The notes: generated from the sequence alone by a model not told the origin. Positions 1-10,571 are shown, counted from the stretch's first letter. The stretch is DNA of 64,000 nt from Candidatus Liptonbacteria bacterium (GCA_016212635.1 JACRFR010000018.1:1-64000); one strand, 5' to 3'. Translations and numbers: made by a program.

Positions 1-194
1 CCCCCCGCCTGCGTGGCCGAAGCCACTTCGGCGAGGCGAAGGCCCGCGAAAATTCGGAAGGGCGGCTCGTACCGAGCGAAGTCGAAGTGAGCCGCACCGA
101 TGATAATTTTCCGCCGGAGGCGGATCTGCCTCTGGCATGACAAGTTTTTCTTTGGCGGCATTTAATTATGAATTATAAATACAAAAAATCAAAA

Positions 195-854
195 TCAGAT
201 TTTTCCATCCCATTCTTGGAAAAATCTTTCCAAATATTCTTCCATAAACCGATGACGACCTTCGGCAAGTTCTTTTGCGGTCTTGGTATTCATCCTATCT
301 TTCAGAAGCAAAAGTTTTTCATAAAAATGGTTTATGGTTGGGCTTTCGCTTTTGAAATATTCTTCTTTCGATTGATGCATGGACGGCTTTTTATTCGGGT
401 CGTACATTGGACGATTTTTGTGTCCACCGTAAGCAAATGTGCGGGCGACACCAATGGCTCCAATAGCATCAAGCCGGTCGGAATCTTGAACAACTTTTCC
501 CTCAAGTGTTTTCATTTCAGTTTTTACGCCCGCACCCTTAAAGGACATGCCCATGATAATGTCGCAAACTTGATTGATGATTTCGGCGGACACAGAATAT
601 TTTTCAAGAATTTGCCGAGCTATTTTGGGACCAACAGTATCGTCTCCATCATGAAATTTCCAGTCCGCTATATCGTGGAGAAGTGCGGCAAGTTCTACTA
701 CAAAAATATCAGCACTTTCACTTTTGCCGATATGTTTCGCCATATTCCACACACGAACGATGTGCCACCAATCATGCCCAGACCCTTCACCTTCCAGTTT
801 TTGTCTTACTTCATCGGCAACTTTTTGTATAGTTTTTCCCTGCTCGGAATTCAT
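195..854 (-). CDS. HD-domain metal-dependent phosphohydrolase
   Basis: This 219-aa protein looks like the YedJ/YpgQ-type HD hydrolases, which are cytoplasmic metal-dependent phosphohydrolases with poorly defined, probably nucleotide-like, substrates. Visible metal ligands are H31 in GHDWWHIVRV, the H60-D61 doublet in ALLHDIADWK and an Asp cluster at 124-129 (QDSDRLDAIGAIG), which gives the H...HD...D order of the family. Length is normal and the start is an ATG. It lies in the AT-richer accessory end of the window with no tight operon partner. The substrate cannot be read from the sequence. Confidence 0.85.
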   Translation of the reverse strand: MNSEQGKTIQKVADEVRQKLEGEGSGHDWWHIVRVWNMAKHIGKSESADIFVVELAALLHDIADWKFHDGDDTVGPKIARQILEKYSVSAEIINQVCDIIMGMSFKGAGVKTEMKTLEGKVVQDSDRLDAIGAIGVARTFAYGGHKNRPMYDPNKKPSMHQSKEEYFKSESPTINHFYEKLLLLKDRMNTKTAKELAEGRHRFMEEYLERFFQEWDGKI

Positions 855-1185
855 ATGATTAAAAAATTTTCTTCCCCTATTTCGACCCCACTCAATGCAA
901 GCAAAATTAAAATGTGGTTCCCGCCAGAGGCGGGCAGGTGTTTTTCTCCGGGTTCTTTTGCGGTTTGGAGTGGTGCTACGGTATGTATGCTAGCACTATT
1001 TCCTTTCTGGTGCTCTCGGCCAAGGCTACGGACGGGCGAGAGCCTCGGTCACACTCGCTTCATTCGTGTGCCCCCTCGTAGTCTCGGACTTCCAGGGGTC
1101 AAGCCTCACGAGCGTTCTTTAGGATCGCTCTGAATTTTTCCCCGCAGCACTTTGGTTGGCGCGAAAATATTGTTATTCAAGAAAG
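855..1185. other. Intergenic stretch without a supported gene
   Basis: No convincing reading frame is present; an overlapping plus-strand frame is the shadow of the HD gene. Around 1046-1085 it carries a degenerate segment (GCCTCGGTC...GTGCCCCCTCG) that resembles the 3' flank of tRNA-Arg at 13.16 kb. A similar segment lies at 2940-2975. Confidence 0.4.
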
Positions 1186-2871
1186 TTATGTCTTGAGAGC
1201 AAGTTTTGAATTAGGATACTGAGAATATTCCGCAAGCGCCAAGGTGAGATGAGAAAACCAACCGAGATTGTAGGAGTTTGGCTCCTGGGGTTGATTAATG
1301 GATATTCTTAGCTTTTCGTAGTCAGGTTCATTTTCATCCGAATTATTGAAATATTCTGGCAAAAATCTTTGCAAAAATTTTATCGCAAGGTCATTGTCGG
1401 AAAGTTCTGTTGGTTGTGGTTCTCCAAGATAGAAATCTGCTTGCGCAGAGTTCTGCCTGGCTCGCTTCACTAACTTAAAAATCTCCGACAAGGATCTTGA
1501 GATCGCGGGCTGGCTTTCGAGGTAATCTCTCTGTCTGGGATTCAGCCTATTTAGCGCCTTGGGAACATCGAAATCTCCGCGCATTTTTTCAAGAATCCCT
1601 TGGAATACCCGTAAGGATGCGCCCTTTCTGGTTTTTTCACGCTTGAACCATTGCGCCCGAAGGGAAAGATATCTGGGATCCTGGGATGCGATCATATTTC
1701 TCTCTAATGCATCTCTGAGCATTCCTTGCAGGTTAGTTAGCCGCTCAAAGAATTTATTGGTGCGTATAGCTTGATATTCATCCTCTAGATTCGATGGCTT
1801 TTGATCTCTCGATAACTCTGCATAGATTGCGCCATCAGTACTCGTATCCGCCTGTCGTTGGGAGAGGTAGAGCATAACGGAGGAGGATTCTTCTTGTTTG
1901 GGCTCCGTATTCTCGTTGCGCGAAGCTCGCCTTACGCCTTCCGCAAATTCAATGTCTTCTCCGGAGAACATCGAGGTTATTGTCGGATAACTCCCAACTT
2001 TTGCGAACGTCTTCGCCTGGACCGCAAGCGCCGGACCAGAATTGATGACAGTAGTCGTATCGGCAGCCAAATAACGATGCCGCGCTTTAATGAATGAAAA
2101 TCTGAGATATTTGATAACCTGGGCCAGCCGCCATGATGGATCTTTTATTTTTTCCACACTTTCGGGAATATCGGGGCTCACGGGCATCAAAATTTTTCGC
2201 ACGTATGGATCGGCAATATGCTTTTGCAGCCGCGAGAAATAGTCGGCTGGGAAGAAGCAATCGGCATCTACAAAGTCGATGATGCTTTCATCTAATTTAC
2301 CCAATTTATTTAGCCTTTCCAGCGCAACAGCGGCTCCAATATCGCGGGCCATGCCTTGCGGAAAAAATTTACGACCGGGCCCTACTTCCTGATTGTGCTT
2401 AAAAAATAATGGGTAGATCGAAACATTGCGTCGAACTGCCTCGCGAAACAAAGACTGCTCCCACCCAGACAGTCCCAGAGACTCAAGTTTCGCTGGTGAA
2501 ACTGCTGCTCCTTTCTCTGTTTTGCCGACACCCTCACATTCTTCGAGGGCTTCCAGTATCCTGACCGTCCGCAGGTTTTCGCTCGGTTTGATAGCGTATT
2601 TTATGCGGCCGAGTCTTGTCTTTCTCTCGTTCACTACGTAGAGAATCTCGAAGTTTGACTTTGAGGTGTCTTGAGCTGATGCCGACCGGACCATTCTCCA
2701 AAAATTGTCGTTGTCCAGCTCATTGTACGCAGGCACAATCGCAACCACCGCAAGGTCAGGATTAGGTGGCGGCAACTCCTTGCCGTACTCTTTGGTTATT
2801 TCCGCAGAACGGCGGATGGCACTCTCGATAGTTGCACCATTATCATTTTCATGAGATTCGAACCCAAACAT
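1186..2871 (-). CDS. Glycosyltransferase family 2-like protein with long unknown C-terminus
   Basis: The 561-aa protein begins its conserved part with VVAIVPAYNE near residue 43, the first beta strand of a GT-A fold. Later it has FVDADCFFP near residue 200, which fits the DxD metal/nucleotide-sugar motif, followed by an acceptor-side ED in FSGEDIEFAEG. These features suggest transfer of an activated sugar at the inner face of the membrane, but no membrane helices are evident and the donor is unknown. Roughly the last 230 residues match nothing I recognise and are helix-rich and charged. The gene is AT-rich compared with the core genes further on. Confidence 0.65.
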   Translation of the reverse strand: MFGFESHENDNGATIESAIRRSAEITKEYGKELPPPNPDLAVVAIVPAYNELDNDNFWRMVRSASAQDTSKSNFEILYVVNERKTRLGRIKYAIKPSENLRTVRILEALEECEGVGKTEKGAAVSPAKLESLGLSGWEQSLFREAVRRNVSIYPLFFKHNQEVGPGRKFFPQGMARDIGAAVALERLNKLGKLDESIIDFVDADCFFPADYFSRLQKHIADPYVRKILMPVSPDIPESVEKIKDPSWRLAQVIKYLRFSFIKARHRYLAADTTTVINSGPALAVQAKTFAKVGSYPTITSMFSGEDIEFAEGVRRASRNENTEPKQEESSSVMLYLSQRQADTSTDGAIYAELSRDQKPSNLEDEYQAIRTNKFFERLTNLQGMLRDALERNMIASQDPRYLSLRAQWFKREKTRKGASLRVFQGILEKMRGDFDVPKALNRLNPRQRDYLESQPAISRSLSEIFKLVKRARQNSAQADFYLGEPQPTELSDNDLAIKFLQRFLPEYFNNSDENEPDYEKLRISINQPQEPNSYNLGWFSHLTLALAEYSQYPNSKLALKT

Positions 2872-3103
2872 GATGAAATTCTATGGAAAATTTGATTAAA
2901 AACCCAAGAGCACGCACTATCTGCATCCTAATTCATCGAATGTCTCGCAGCGTGGTGCCCCCTCATGGTCTCGGAATTGGAGGATGCAAGCAGTATAAGG
3001 CTCCTTTGGGGTTGTTTCCAGTCTTTGGCGAAATCGCCGTCAGCGCCCATAAAACGATGCTTTTTGGACTTCTCTCTGATAGAATAGAAGTAATCTTCTC
3101 AAC

Positions 3104-6100
3104 ATGCCCAAACCCGAGAATAACTGGGATGGAAAAAGTAAAGAGGAGAACGCCCTAGAAGGGGCGTTGAATCAACTCGAAAAAGGCAGCGGGAGTACCG
3201 AGCAGGAAACTCGCGAAAAACGAGAACTGGTATCCCGTGCGACCGGAGCCCTCCGCCAATACGTAGAGCTCGAGGAGAAGTGGGAGAACGGTGGGCAGCC
3301 GGAAGAGCCGGAGCCGCTTACGCCCGAAGGACGGATACGTCGCCACGCCGGTGTATGGTTGGATGGACGGCGACGCGATAGTCTTCCCATTGATGCCAAG
3401 CTCGCCGAAATTCACGAACTCCTCGCGAAAAACCGAGTGGTGATCGTAGAGGCGGAAACCGGAGCCGGAAAGACCACCCGCATTCCGCAGTTCGAACTAC
3501 TGGCAGATCACCGCGCGCGCATCAACATGACCCAGACGCGGCGCAATGCCGTGCGCTGGAACGGCAAGCGCATCGCCGCCGAAATGGGTAGCGCTCCGGG
3601 CGGTGTAGTCGGTTGGCGGCTTTTCGGCGAAGATCCGATGGTGTCGCGCGAAACCCGTTTGACGCTTACCGTTGATCAGAGCGTCACCAACAGAATCAGA
3701 AAAAATGAAGGGCGTCTGCCGAAAGGAATTTTGGTGGTGGACGAGGCGCACGAGAGATCGATCTCAACCGACCTCCTTCTCGGCCTTCTCAAGGAACGAC
3801 TTGCCGAATCTCCCGAAACCAGAGTTCTTGTTACGTCGGCAACCATCGATACCAAGAAATTTTCTGAATTTTTCGGCGGTGCGCCGGTGGCTTCGATTAA
3901 GGGCCGCGTATTTCCCGTGTCGACCGAAACGGTGGCGCTCGAAAAATTCGAGCATCATACGCAGGGAGCCGCCCGTGCCGCTTCGACTGCGCTCGAGCGT
4001 TTCATGAAGGGAGAACTTGCGACGCCGACTCCCGACGGAAAAGGGACGCAGAACATATCCGGCGGAACGGTGGTCGTGCTTCTCCCCGGGAAAGATGACA
4101 TCCGGGATGTCATGCGCTCGATTCAGGCGAAGGCGGAGCAGCTCAAGTGCGAAGGCAATGTCGAAGTTTTGTCTTGCCATGGGGAATCGACTCCCGAGGA
4201 GCAGGATCGTGTGCAGACACCACTCAAGCCCGGCACGCTGCGGTTTGTTTGCGGCACGGAAGTGCTTCGCTCGTCAGTGACGGTTCAAAATACCATTGGC
4301 ATTATCGATTCGCTTCAGATCAAACGTCTGATAAGTGATGCAAAAGGCGTTGGCCACTTGGACAAGATTGCGGTTTCGAAAGCCGAAGCCGATCAAGGAA
4401 AGGGACGCGCGGGCCGGACCCGCCCGGGATTCTATATGCCCGTGTCATTCGGATCGGAATATGAACGTCTGAACCCCTATCCGACTCCCGCTATATTACA
4501 GCAACCCATTACGAACGTAGTCCTTCAAGTTGCGGCCATTGACCGCTCGGCGCGGGATTTCGCATTCATTGATAAGCCACCGGCGGACAAACTTGAAACC
4601 GCGCTTACTCGCCTGAAGCGAATTGGTGCGCTGGACGCGGAAGAGAAAATAACCGAAGCCGGAGAAATGCTGGTGCAGTTCCCGCTTGATCCGGAGCGGG
4701 CGAAGGTACTTCTCGTCGCGGAGAAACTCGGCGTGCTTTCCGAAGCGGTTATTGCGGCGGGAGTGCTCGAGGCAGAAAATGTTTTCTTCAGCCCAAACCG
4801 CGAACAGAAAACGTGCATGGTCGAAGAGACAGTGATGCGAAAAATTCTTTCGCATGTCGAAAAGGAGGAAAGGTATGGAAGCGAATATTGGAAAAAGTTG
4901 TATGAACCACGCGATCCGGCAACTGTTGATATTGCCATCTTGCCAAAGTGGGCGAAGAAAAAAGGAGAGTATTGGGAAGTCGACATTTCCGATTATGACT
5001 TTCCAATCGAAGATGGTGTCCGGGGAATTTCTAATGTGGTTCGCAAACAATGGGCAGGCAAAGATAAAAGCGACTTCGCAACCATTGTGCGGGCGTACCG
5101 TGCGTTTAAGGGCGAAGAGCGGCGGCTCCGCGATGCAGAACCTCCGCGCGAGCCTGGTCAGCAAAGAGAATCTCCCACAACATGGAGGCGGAATATGCTT
5201 CAAGCGTGGTGCGAGCGCAATTTCATAAATCAGAAACGCATGCGCGAAGCCGAGCGAATCATGCATGAAATTCTTGATGAGCTTGATAACTCGCCGCTTC
5301 GTACGGAAAACCGCATTGCCTATAATCGCGACTTCAATGCCGAGTCATTAACCAAGGCGCTCGCTGCAGGACTTACGGACAATGTCGCCCGAAAAAGCGG
5401 ACGAGGTTTTACGGGCCCAATCGTCGAACGAGGACAGGATTTTCAGATCGGGCGGGAATCGGTGTGCCCAGATGGAAGCGAGCTTGTGATTGTGAGCGGC
5501 GTGCGTAAAATCCCGACACGGCGCCAAAGCTTCTTTTATCTCGCCGACCTCGCAGCGCCCATCAAGAAAGAATGGCTCAAGGAGGTCATGCCGCAACTTT
5601 GCACAAGCCGCCGAGAAGCAGATGCCGCGTACAGTCCCGACGCCGATGCAGTTCTTGAGACGGAAGCTTCGTTTTACGCCGATTTGGACCTTGGCCGCGA
5701 AAAAGTTCCCGCACCTTATACCGCCGAAAACGCACAGCGATTTGCCCGATGGCTCGCGGGATATAATGCAGCTCGGGATACAAAAAACGAGAAGCTTAAA
5801 GCTGTGCTTTTGGCCAACGATATGCAACAACAGCGTGCTACGAACCTGAACCTTCGTGTCGGAGAGGCGAAACTAAAACAGTATTCAAACGAAGAAGTTT
5901 TTGCATTTTATTCTGAAAAATTGGCCGGTGCTTGGAAGCAGTCGGAGGTGGAAAACTCCGACGACTTACGCCTTCCGCCGCTCGAAGATGCTGAAGTCGA
6001 AAAGATACTTGCGCTTTACCCCGACAAGATATCCATTCTCGGGTCTGATGCTGAAGTTACGTACACTCAGCAGAGCAAACGATCCGAAACTGGAGAATAC

Positions 6101-8560
6101 GCGAATGTCATGGTTGCCCGAGTAAATCTCGGGGATCTTTCGGAGGGAAATAAATGGATGCAACTTCCGGAAGAAGGGGTAAAGCTGCCAAGCGGTTTCG
6201 TGGCAGAAATTCAGGTTTCTATAAAACGGGACGGATCCTATTGGAGCGAGAATTTCTCGAATACCGATATTGTCGCCTTGAAGGAAAAAATCACGGGGTA
6301 CTTGAATCGTTCATTATGGGAGGAGTGGAAAGAACGTCCGGAAATTACAGCCCCTAATCCGGAAGATGATGATGCGGTTTTGCCCGCTATTACAACGGCT
6401 TCATATGGAACGTCTGTTGTGGATGGAACACCTCTAATGGCTTACGGCACGGTAGTCTTTAATTCCAATCGATACTATTCAACCGATCCTAGTTTCAAAA
6501 CAGAATGGTTTTCGGTTCGTTTGGAGGCGGAAGAGTCCCACGCAAAAGCCGGAACGGAACTAGATAGCCTGAAAAAAGAGCGGCGCGATCAGAGAGAACT
6601 GAAAAGCGCGCAGGAAGCCGCGCAGCAATCCAAGGATCGGCTGAATAAGCTTTATGACCAGTACTACTACTCCGAAATAGATTCCGAGATGCGGAGTAAA
6701 TTATACAACCGACGTTATGAATCGCTTCCATACCAAGCGTCGGAACTCAAGCAATGGAAAGCTGAGATCGACGCAACCATCGCGGAGGTGGAAAGCGCGG
6801 TGGTCGAGGCGAATCGCAAAGGGGAGGAGGAAAACCAGCTACTTCTGAATTCTGCTCGTCCGATTGTCATGCCGGGAGAGACTACCAACGAGAACACCGT
6901 GTACGGGATGCCCTGCAACGAAGAAGGTCCCTGCGATGCGGATGTCGCCACCGAATGGCGGTTGTACTCTTACCAAGACAGAAGATTACGGCCACACAAA
7001 GGATATCGTTCCAAATCATATGGCACCACCTTTGCGGAACTGATCCAAGATTATTTGCGCGACGATCCGAATTTGGATGCCGTACTGCGACAACTGACCC
7101 CGGAAGATTACCGGCGAGGCGAAAAGATCGGGGAAACATTGAAAGCGGTTCTGGACCAAGATTATGCCAGCTGCATAATCTGCAAGGAATCTTGGCGCTG
7201 GGACGCGGAGGAGCTCAGTAATCCCCAGCGGGAGCCGCGCATTTCTTGTTCCTGTATGCACGAGGTGTCGAAATGGAGCCCGATTATCCAAGCGATCGAA
7301 AACGGCTTAGCGGGCGAAACCGTGGAGGTGGACGGGCGCACCGGCTCGGTCCTGCGGCGAACCACAGTGGACGGGAAGACAGCCGTGGAAACCGCCGTGT
7401 ATTTTAAGTACGGACACTGGAACTTGGCAGTGATCGTTAACCGCAGCGCGTTGGCCCACCCGGGAGTCCCGGAAACGCAAGACGTCTGGCACCAGCCGAC
7501 CTCCGCGGAGATAGAGCTGGCCCATACCGAACGAGAAAAGGATGCTGTTTTGAGCAGGCTCCAGAGTGAATTGTCGAACTACGAGTACGATCTGGAATCC
7601 GCTAACCGTTCTGCGGAAGAAGGATCAGTCCACAAAATTCAGTTTCGAAGAGGCAAGAACCCGAAAACCAACAAAGAGCAGTGGGAGGCCGATGTGAAAA
7701 CGGCGGATGGTATAAGCTTGAAACTCATTTTGGACAGCAAGGATAAGACCGTCCCCAAGGACGGAGTAAATTATTTCTGTCGCGAATATCGCCGCCTTGT
7801 AGATAATCCCAAATTCAAGTTAATAATAGTTACTCCGTATTTGGAAGAGGGACGTAACATACAGGCAGAAATTGAAGAGACGACCACAAAATTCGACTCG
7901 CAGATTGCCATGGCTAGGGTGCGGGTGGAAGAGGAGAAGAAACAAGCAACAGAAGCGAAGGCGGAAGCCGCAACCCCAGATCTTGCAACTAAACTTCAGT
8001 CGGCCTTGGGATCACGGGTCGAACCAAAAAGGAATGGTACCGTTACCGGTCCTCCGCCTCTCCCGCCGAAAGAATCTTTCGAAAAAGCAAAATCAGTACC
8101 CGAGCCGGAGGTTATGACACCGGAACTCCAGAGAGAATTTATGGAGATGCTGGATGTTGCTGATGTATTGGTTAAAAGAATGGTGGCAGAGGGACTCAAA
8201 TTAAATGACCAACAGCGCGATTTGTTGCGAAGCACGCGCAAAGGACTGGAAGATCTGGTCGGCCGACCTGCGAGCATTCGTGGCCACATACGGACGGTTC
8301 TCGCGGCTATTGAATCGCAATACAAAAAGAAAGGCGTGGAAGCGGGATGGACAAAGAGAGTTTTGGAACTCTGGAATGCCGTGAATCAGGTAATTGCAGA
8401 TAATCCCGACGCGCAAGAATATGTCCGTGAGGGTGTTGTAACCCAGGGGGCTCTCGCAGAAGAAGTGCGCAAGAAAATTCTTGCATCAACCCCGCTCATC
8501 CAGAGCGGAAGGGAAATAGATGTAAGCAATCTGCTTTTGGAGCAGATGCAGGAGTTATAA
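3104..8560 (+). CDS. Giant DEAH-box helicase (HrpA-like) with unknown C-terminal half
   Basis: A single 1818-aa frame. Residues about 105-520 form a DEAH/RHA helicase core: Walker A ETGAGKTT near 120, VDEAHERS near 213, VTSATIDTKKF (motif III) near 245 and QGKGRAGRTRPG (motif VI) near 430, followed by a ratchet-like winged-helix region (RLKRIGALDAEEKITEAG). Bacterial HrpA is about 1300 aa; here about 1000 further residues follow that I cannot assign. They contain a possible zinc site (C1357-x2-C1360 and a later CSCMH) and coiled-coil-like stretches near 1150-1230 and 1480-1650. An ATP-dependent RNA or DNA remodelling role is expected. Flanking recombinase and toxin-antitoxin-like genes suggest a mobile or defence setting, which is inference. 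Confidence 0.8.
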   Translation: MPKPENNWDGKSKEENALEGALNQLEKGSGSTEQETREKRELVSRATGALRQYVELEEKWENGGQPEEPEPLTPEGRIRRHAGVWLDGRRRDSLPIDAKLAEIHELLAKNRVVIVEAETGAGKTTRIPQFELLADHRARINMTQTRRNAVRWNGKRIAAEMGSAPGGVVGWRLFGEDPMVSRETRLTLTVDQSVTNRIRKNEGRLPKGILVVDEAHERSISTDLLLGLLKERLAESPETRVLVTSATIDTKKFSEFFGGAPVASIKGRVFPVSTETVALEKFEHHTQGAARAASTALERFMKGELATPTPDGKGTQNISGGTVVVLLPGKDDIRDVMRSIQAKAEQLKCEGNVEVLSCHGESTPEEQDRVQTPLKPGTLRFVCGTEVLRSSVTVQNTIGIIDSLQIKRLISDAKGVGHLDKIAVSKAEADQGKGRAGRTRPGFYMPVSFGSEYERLNPYPTPAILQQPITNVVLQVAAIDRSARDFAFIDKPPADKLETALTRLKRIGALDAEEKITEAGEMLVQFPLDPERAKVLLVAEKLGVLSEAVIAAGVLEAENVFFSPNREQKTCMVEETVMRKILSHVEKEERYGSEYWKKLYEPRDPATVDIAILPKWAKKKGEYWEVDISDYDFPIEDGVRGISNVVRKQWAGKDKSDFATIVRAYRAFKGEERRLRDAEPPREPGQQRESPTTWRRNMLQAWCERNFINQKRMREAERIMHEILDELDNSPLRTENRIAYNRDFNAESLTKALAAGLTDNVARKSGRGFTGPIVERGQDFQIGRESVCPDGSELVIVSGVRKIPTRRQSFFYLADLAAPIKKEWLKEVMPQLCTSRREADAAYSPDADAVLETEASFYADLDLGREKVPAPYTAENAQRFARWLAGYNAARDTKNEKLKAVLLANDMQQQRATNLNLRVGEAKLKQYSNEEVFAFYSEKLAGAWKQSEVENSDDLRLPPLEDAEVEKILALYPDKISILGSDAEVTYTQQSKRSETGEYANVMVARVNLGDLSEGNKWMQLPEEGVKLPSGFVAEIQVSIKRDGSYWSENFSNTDIVALKEKITGYLNRSLWEEWKERPEITAPNPEDDDAVLPAITTASYGTSVVDGTPLMAYGTVVFNSNRYYSTDPSFKTEWFSVRLEAEESHAKAGTELDSLKKERRDQRELKSAQEAAQQSKDRLNKLYDQYYYSEIDSEMRSKLYNRRYESLPYQASELKQWKAEIDATIAEVESAVVEANRKGEEENQLLLNSARPIVMPGETTNENTVYGMPCNEEGPCDADVATEWRLYSYQDRRLRPHKGYRSKSYGTTFAELIQDYLRDDPNLDAVLRQLTPEDYRRGEKIGETLKAVLDQDYASCIICKESWRWDAEELSNPQREPRISCSCMHEVSKWSPIIQAIENGLAGETVEVDGRTGSVLRRTTVDGKTAVETAVYFKYGHWNLAVIVNRSALAHPGVPETQDVWHQPTSAEIELAHTEREKDAVLSRLQSELSNYEYDLESANRSAEEGSVHKIQFRRGKNPKTNKEQWEADVKTADGISLKLILDSKDKTVPKDGVNYFCREYRRLVDNPKFKLIIVTPYLEEGRNIQAEIEETTTKFDSQIAMARVRVEEEKKQATEAKAEAATPDLATKLQSALGSRVEPKRNGTVTGPPPLPPKESFEKAKSVPEPEVMTPELQREFMEMLDVADVLVKRMVAEGLKLNDQQRDLLRSTRKGLEDLVGRPASIRGHIRTVLAAIESQYKKKGVEAGWTKRVLELWNAVNQVIADNPDAQEYVREGVVTQGALAEEVRKKILASTPLIQSGREIDVSNLLLEQMQEL

Positions 8561-8676
8561 TTTGTTTTATTTATTGGGCGTCTTGCCTTCTCCGGCTTTT
8601 AGTCGCCTTGTGGCTGTTCTCGGTTATCAACTACCCCGCCTGGACTCTCAAGAGGGTTGGCGTCATCCCTTGTGGT

Positions 8677-10005
8677 ATGCCAAACCAAACACAAGCGCCA
8701 GTTGGGGCTATGGCCAAAGAAATTCAAGCCCCCACAAAGGTCAGATACGTACTTTACGCAAGAAAAAGCATGGAATCGGAGGAGTAACAAATTTTGAGCA
8801 TCGACAGCCAAATCAAAGAGATGCTCGCCATGGCGGAACGCGACCACCTTGAGATTGTGGAAATCAAAAAAGAGTCGCACTCCGCCAAGGAGGCCGGACA
8901 GCGGCCGGTGTTCAATGAGATTGTAGAGGAAATAAAAAGTGGCAAGTTCAACGGCATCCTCACCTGGGCCGCTGATCGCATCTCACGAAATGCTGGGGAT
9001 CTCGGAAGGATTGTAGACCTCATGGATAGCGGGAAGCTCATCGAGATACGCGCCTACGGGCAGAAATTCACGAATAGTCCGAACGAGAAGTTTCTCCTCA
9101 TGATCTTAGGCAGCCAGGCAAAGCTCGAGAACGACAACAAAGTAGTGAACGTGAAGCGAGGACTTAGAGCCAGATGCGAGATGGGATTATGGCCCTGCAC
9201 CGCACCCACGGGATACCTAAACAGCACGAGTAAGGAGAAAAGCTGCGTGGTGGAGATTGATTCACACCGGGCATCCGTGGTTAAAAAGATGTTTGAAAAG
9301 GTGGCTTATGAAAATATGAGTGGCCGGCGTTTGCACGCATGGCTCAAGGATGAAGCTAAGTTCAGGGTAAGGAGTGGAAAGCCACTCACGATCGGTAATA
9401 TCTACATCACCCTGCGGAATCCATTTTACTACGGATCATTTGAATATCCGAAAGGCGGAGGTCAGTGGTATACCGGCAAACACACACCAATTATCACCAA
9501 GGAGCTTTTCGACATGGTGCAGGAAAAAATGGCGAACTATGCGGTACGGGGAGGAACAAAAGAATTCGCCTTCACGAAACTCATGACCTGCGGATTATGC
9601 GGATCTGGTATCACGGCCGATGAAAAATTCAAGAAACAACAGAACGGCAACGTGCATCGGTATGTCTACTACGGCTGCTGCCGGTTCCAGGATAAGAATT
9701 GCAAATCAGGATACATGCGAGAGGAGGATTTGATCGAACAACTTGCAAACCTAATGGATGAAATCCATCTCGACGAGATTGGTATGAAAGAACGAATCAA
9801 AACCGAAATCGAGCGGCACAAGAAATTCCAATCAGGACTACTTGGCATCAAAGAGAAAGCGGTCAAAGCCGGAGACATCGACGTGCGCAACTACGCCAAA
9901 TACATCCTACGGGACGGAACAATGCTCGAAAAACGAGAGCTGCTATCCTGCCTGCGAAGTAAGATCACGATGGCGAAGAAAGAAGTGAAAATCGCGACTG
10001 CCTAA
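8677..10005 (+). pseudogene. Large serine recombinase split by an in-frame TAA
   Basis: Frame 1 from ATG 8677 encodes the start of a resolvase-type serine recombinase, with VRYVLYARKSMESEE carrying the expected catalytic serine (codon AGC 8767-8769). It meets TAA at 8785-8787 and continues in the same frame as QILSIDSQIKEM. After the stop come a resolvase domain (TWAADRISRNAGDLGRIVDLM), a recombinase domain and a zinc-ribbon (CGLCGSG...CC...C) typical of phage/ICE integrases. Without the stop the protein would be about 442 aa. A TTG at 8794 preceded by GGAGGAG could restart translation, but that product lacks the nucleophile. Most likely it is an inactivated integrase; a sequencing error or readthrough are alternatives. 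Confidence 0.8.
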
Positions 10006-10016
10006 ATAAAGCTGGG

Positions 10017-10571
10017 CTAGATGATTGACGGAGCAACTCGACTTGATTGAAAAGTCCAACCTCGCTCTGTAACTAATTCCCATAAGTTAAGACATTTAAC
10101 GCCAAATAACGGATCATCGCAAACATTTGGCAGCTTATAGTTCTCAGGATCAGTGCTACCACTGTGAGTTTCTTCAGAAATGATTTTAAGTTTGTGTAGT
10201 TTGGCCTGAGCAATAAGCCATGGATCCGCATAGACATCACTAGCTTTGTTTTTATTATTAACAAAAACTTTATACGTCACGGACATGCTCCTGATAATCT
10301 TTCCCTCTATATCCTCATCGTGATTCTTGAAAATATGCTCATTGGCATGAGCCCAATTGTAGAGTTCCTCGCCCTTCTTCCCGTCTTTCTTTATTTCCGC
10401 CAATACCTCAGCGTGGGAGATGATCACTCCTTCGGCCATCAGTTCTTTGATCCTTTCCCAGAGGCCAGGATTAACACTCTTTGATATCCACGGCGTTTCG
10501 CTGAAAATTGACATCAAGGAGCAACTATCAATGGTATATTCTGCGGGTTTAGAAAAGAGATCACCTGGCAT
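10017..10571 (-). CDS. DUF4411 PIN-like protein, probable toxin
   Basis: The 184-aa protein has the acidic residues of a PIN-fold RNase: D in YTIDSCSLMSIF near residue 16, E in SHAEVLAEIKK near 55, and D/D in ASDVYADPWLIAQA near 110-115, followed by a strand reading LKIISEE. It matches the DUF4411 family, which is often encoded with an XRE/ImmA-type partner in type II toxin-antitoxin-like pairs. The start codon overlaps the end of the upstream XRE-ImmA gene by 11 nt, so the two are translationally coupled. RNase activity is predicted from the family and not shown by the sequence. Confidence 0.75.
   Translation of the reverse strand: MPGDLFSKPAEYTIDSCSLMSIFSETPWISKSVNPGLWERIKELMAEGVIISHAEVLAEIKKDGKKGEELYNWAHANEHIFKNHDEDIEGKIIRSMSVTYKVFVNNKNKASDVYADPWLIAQAKLHKLKIISEETHSGSTDPENYKLPNVCDDPLFGVKCLNLWELVTERGWTFQSSRVAPSII

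Noticed and set aside
168..1133. Plus-strand frame of 321 codons opposite the HD hydrolase
   Set aside because: It is the complement of a clear HD-domain gene, shows no domain and runs into low-complexity intergenic sequence.
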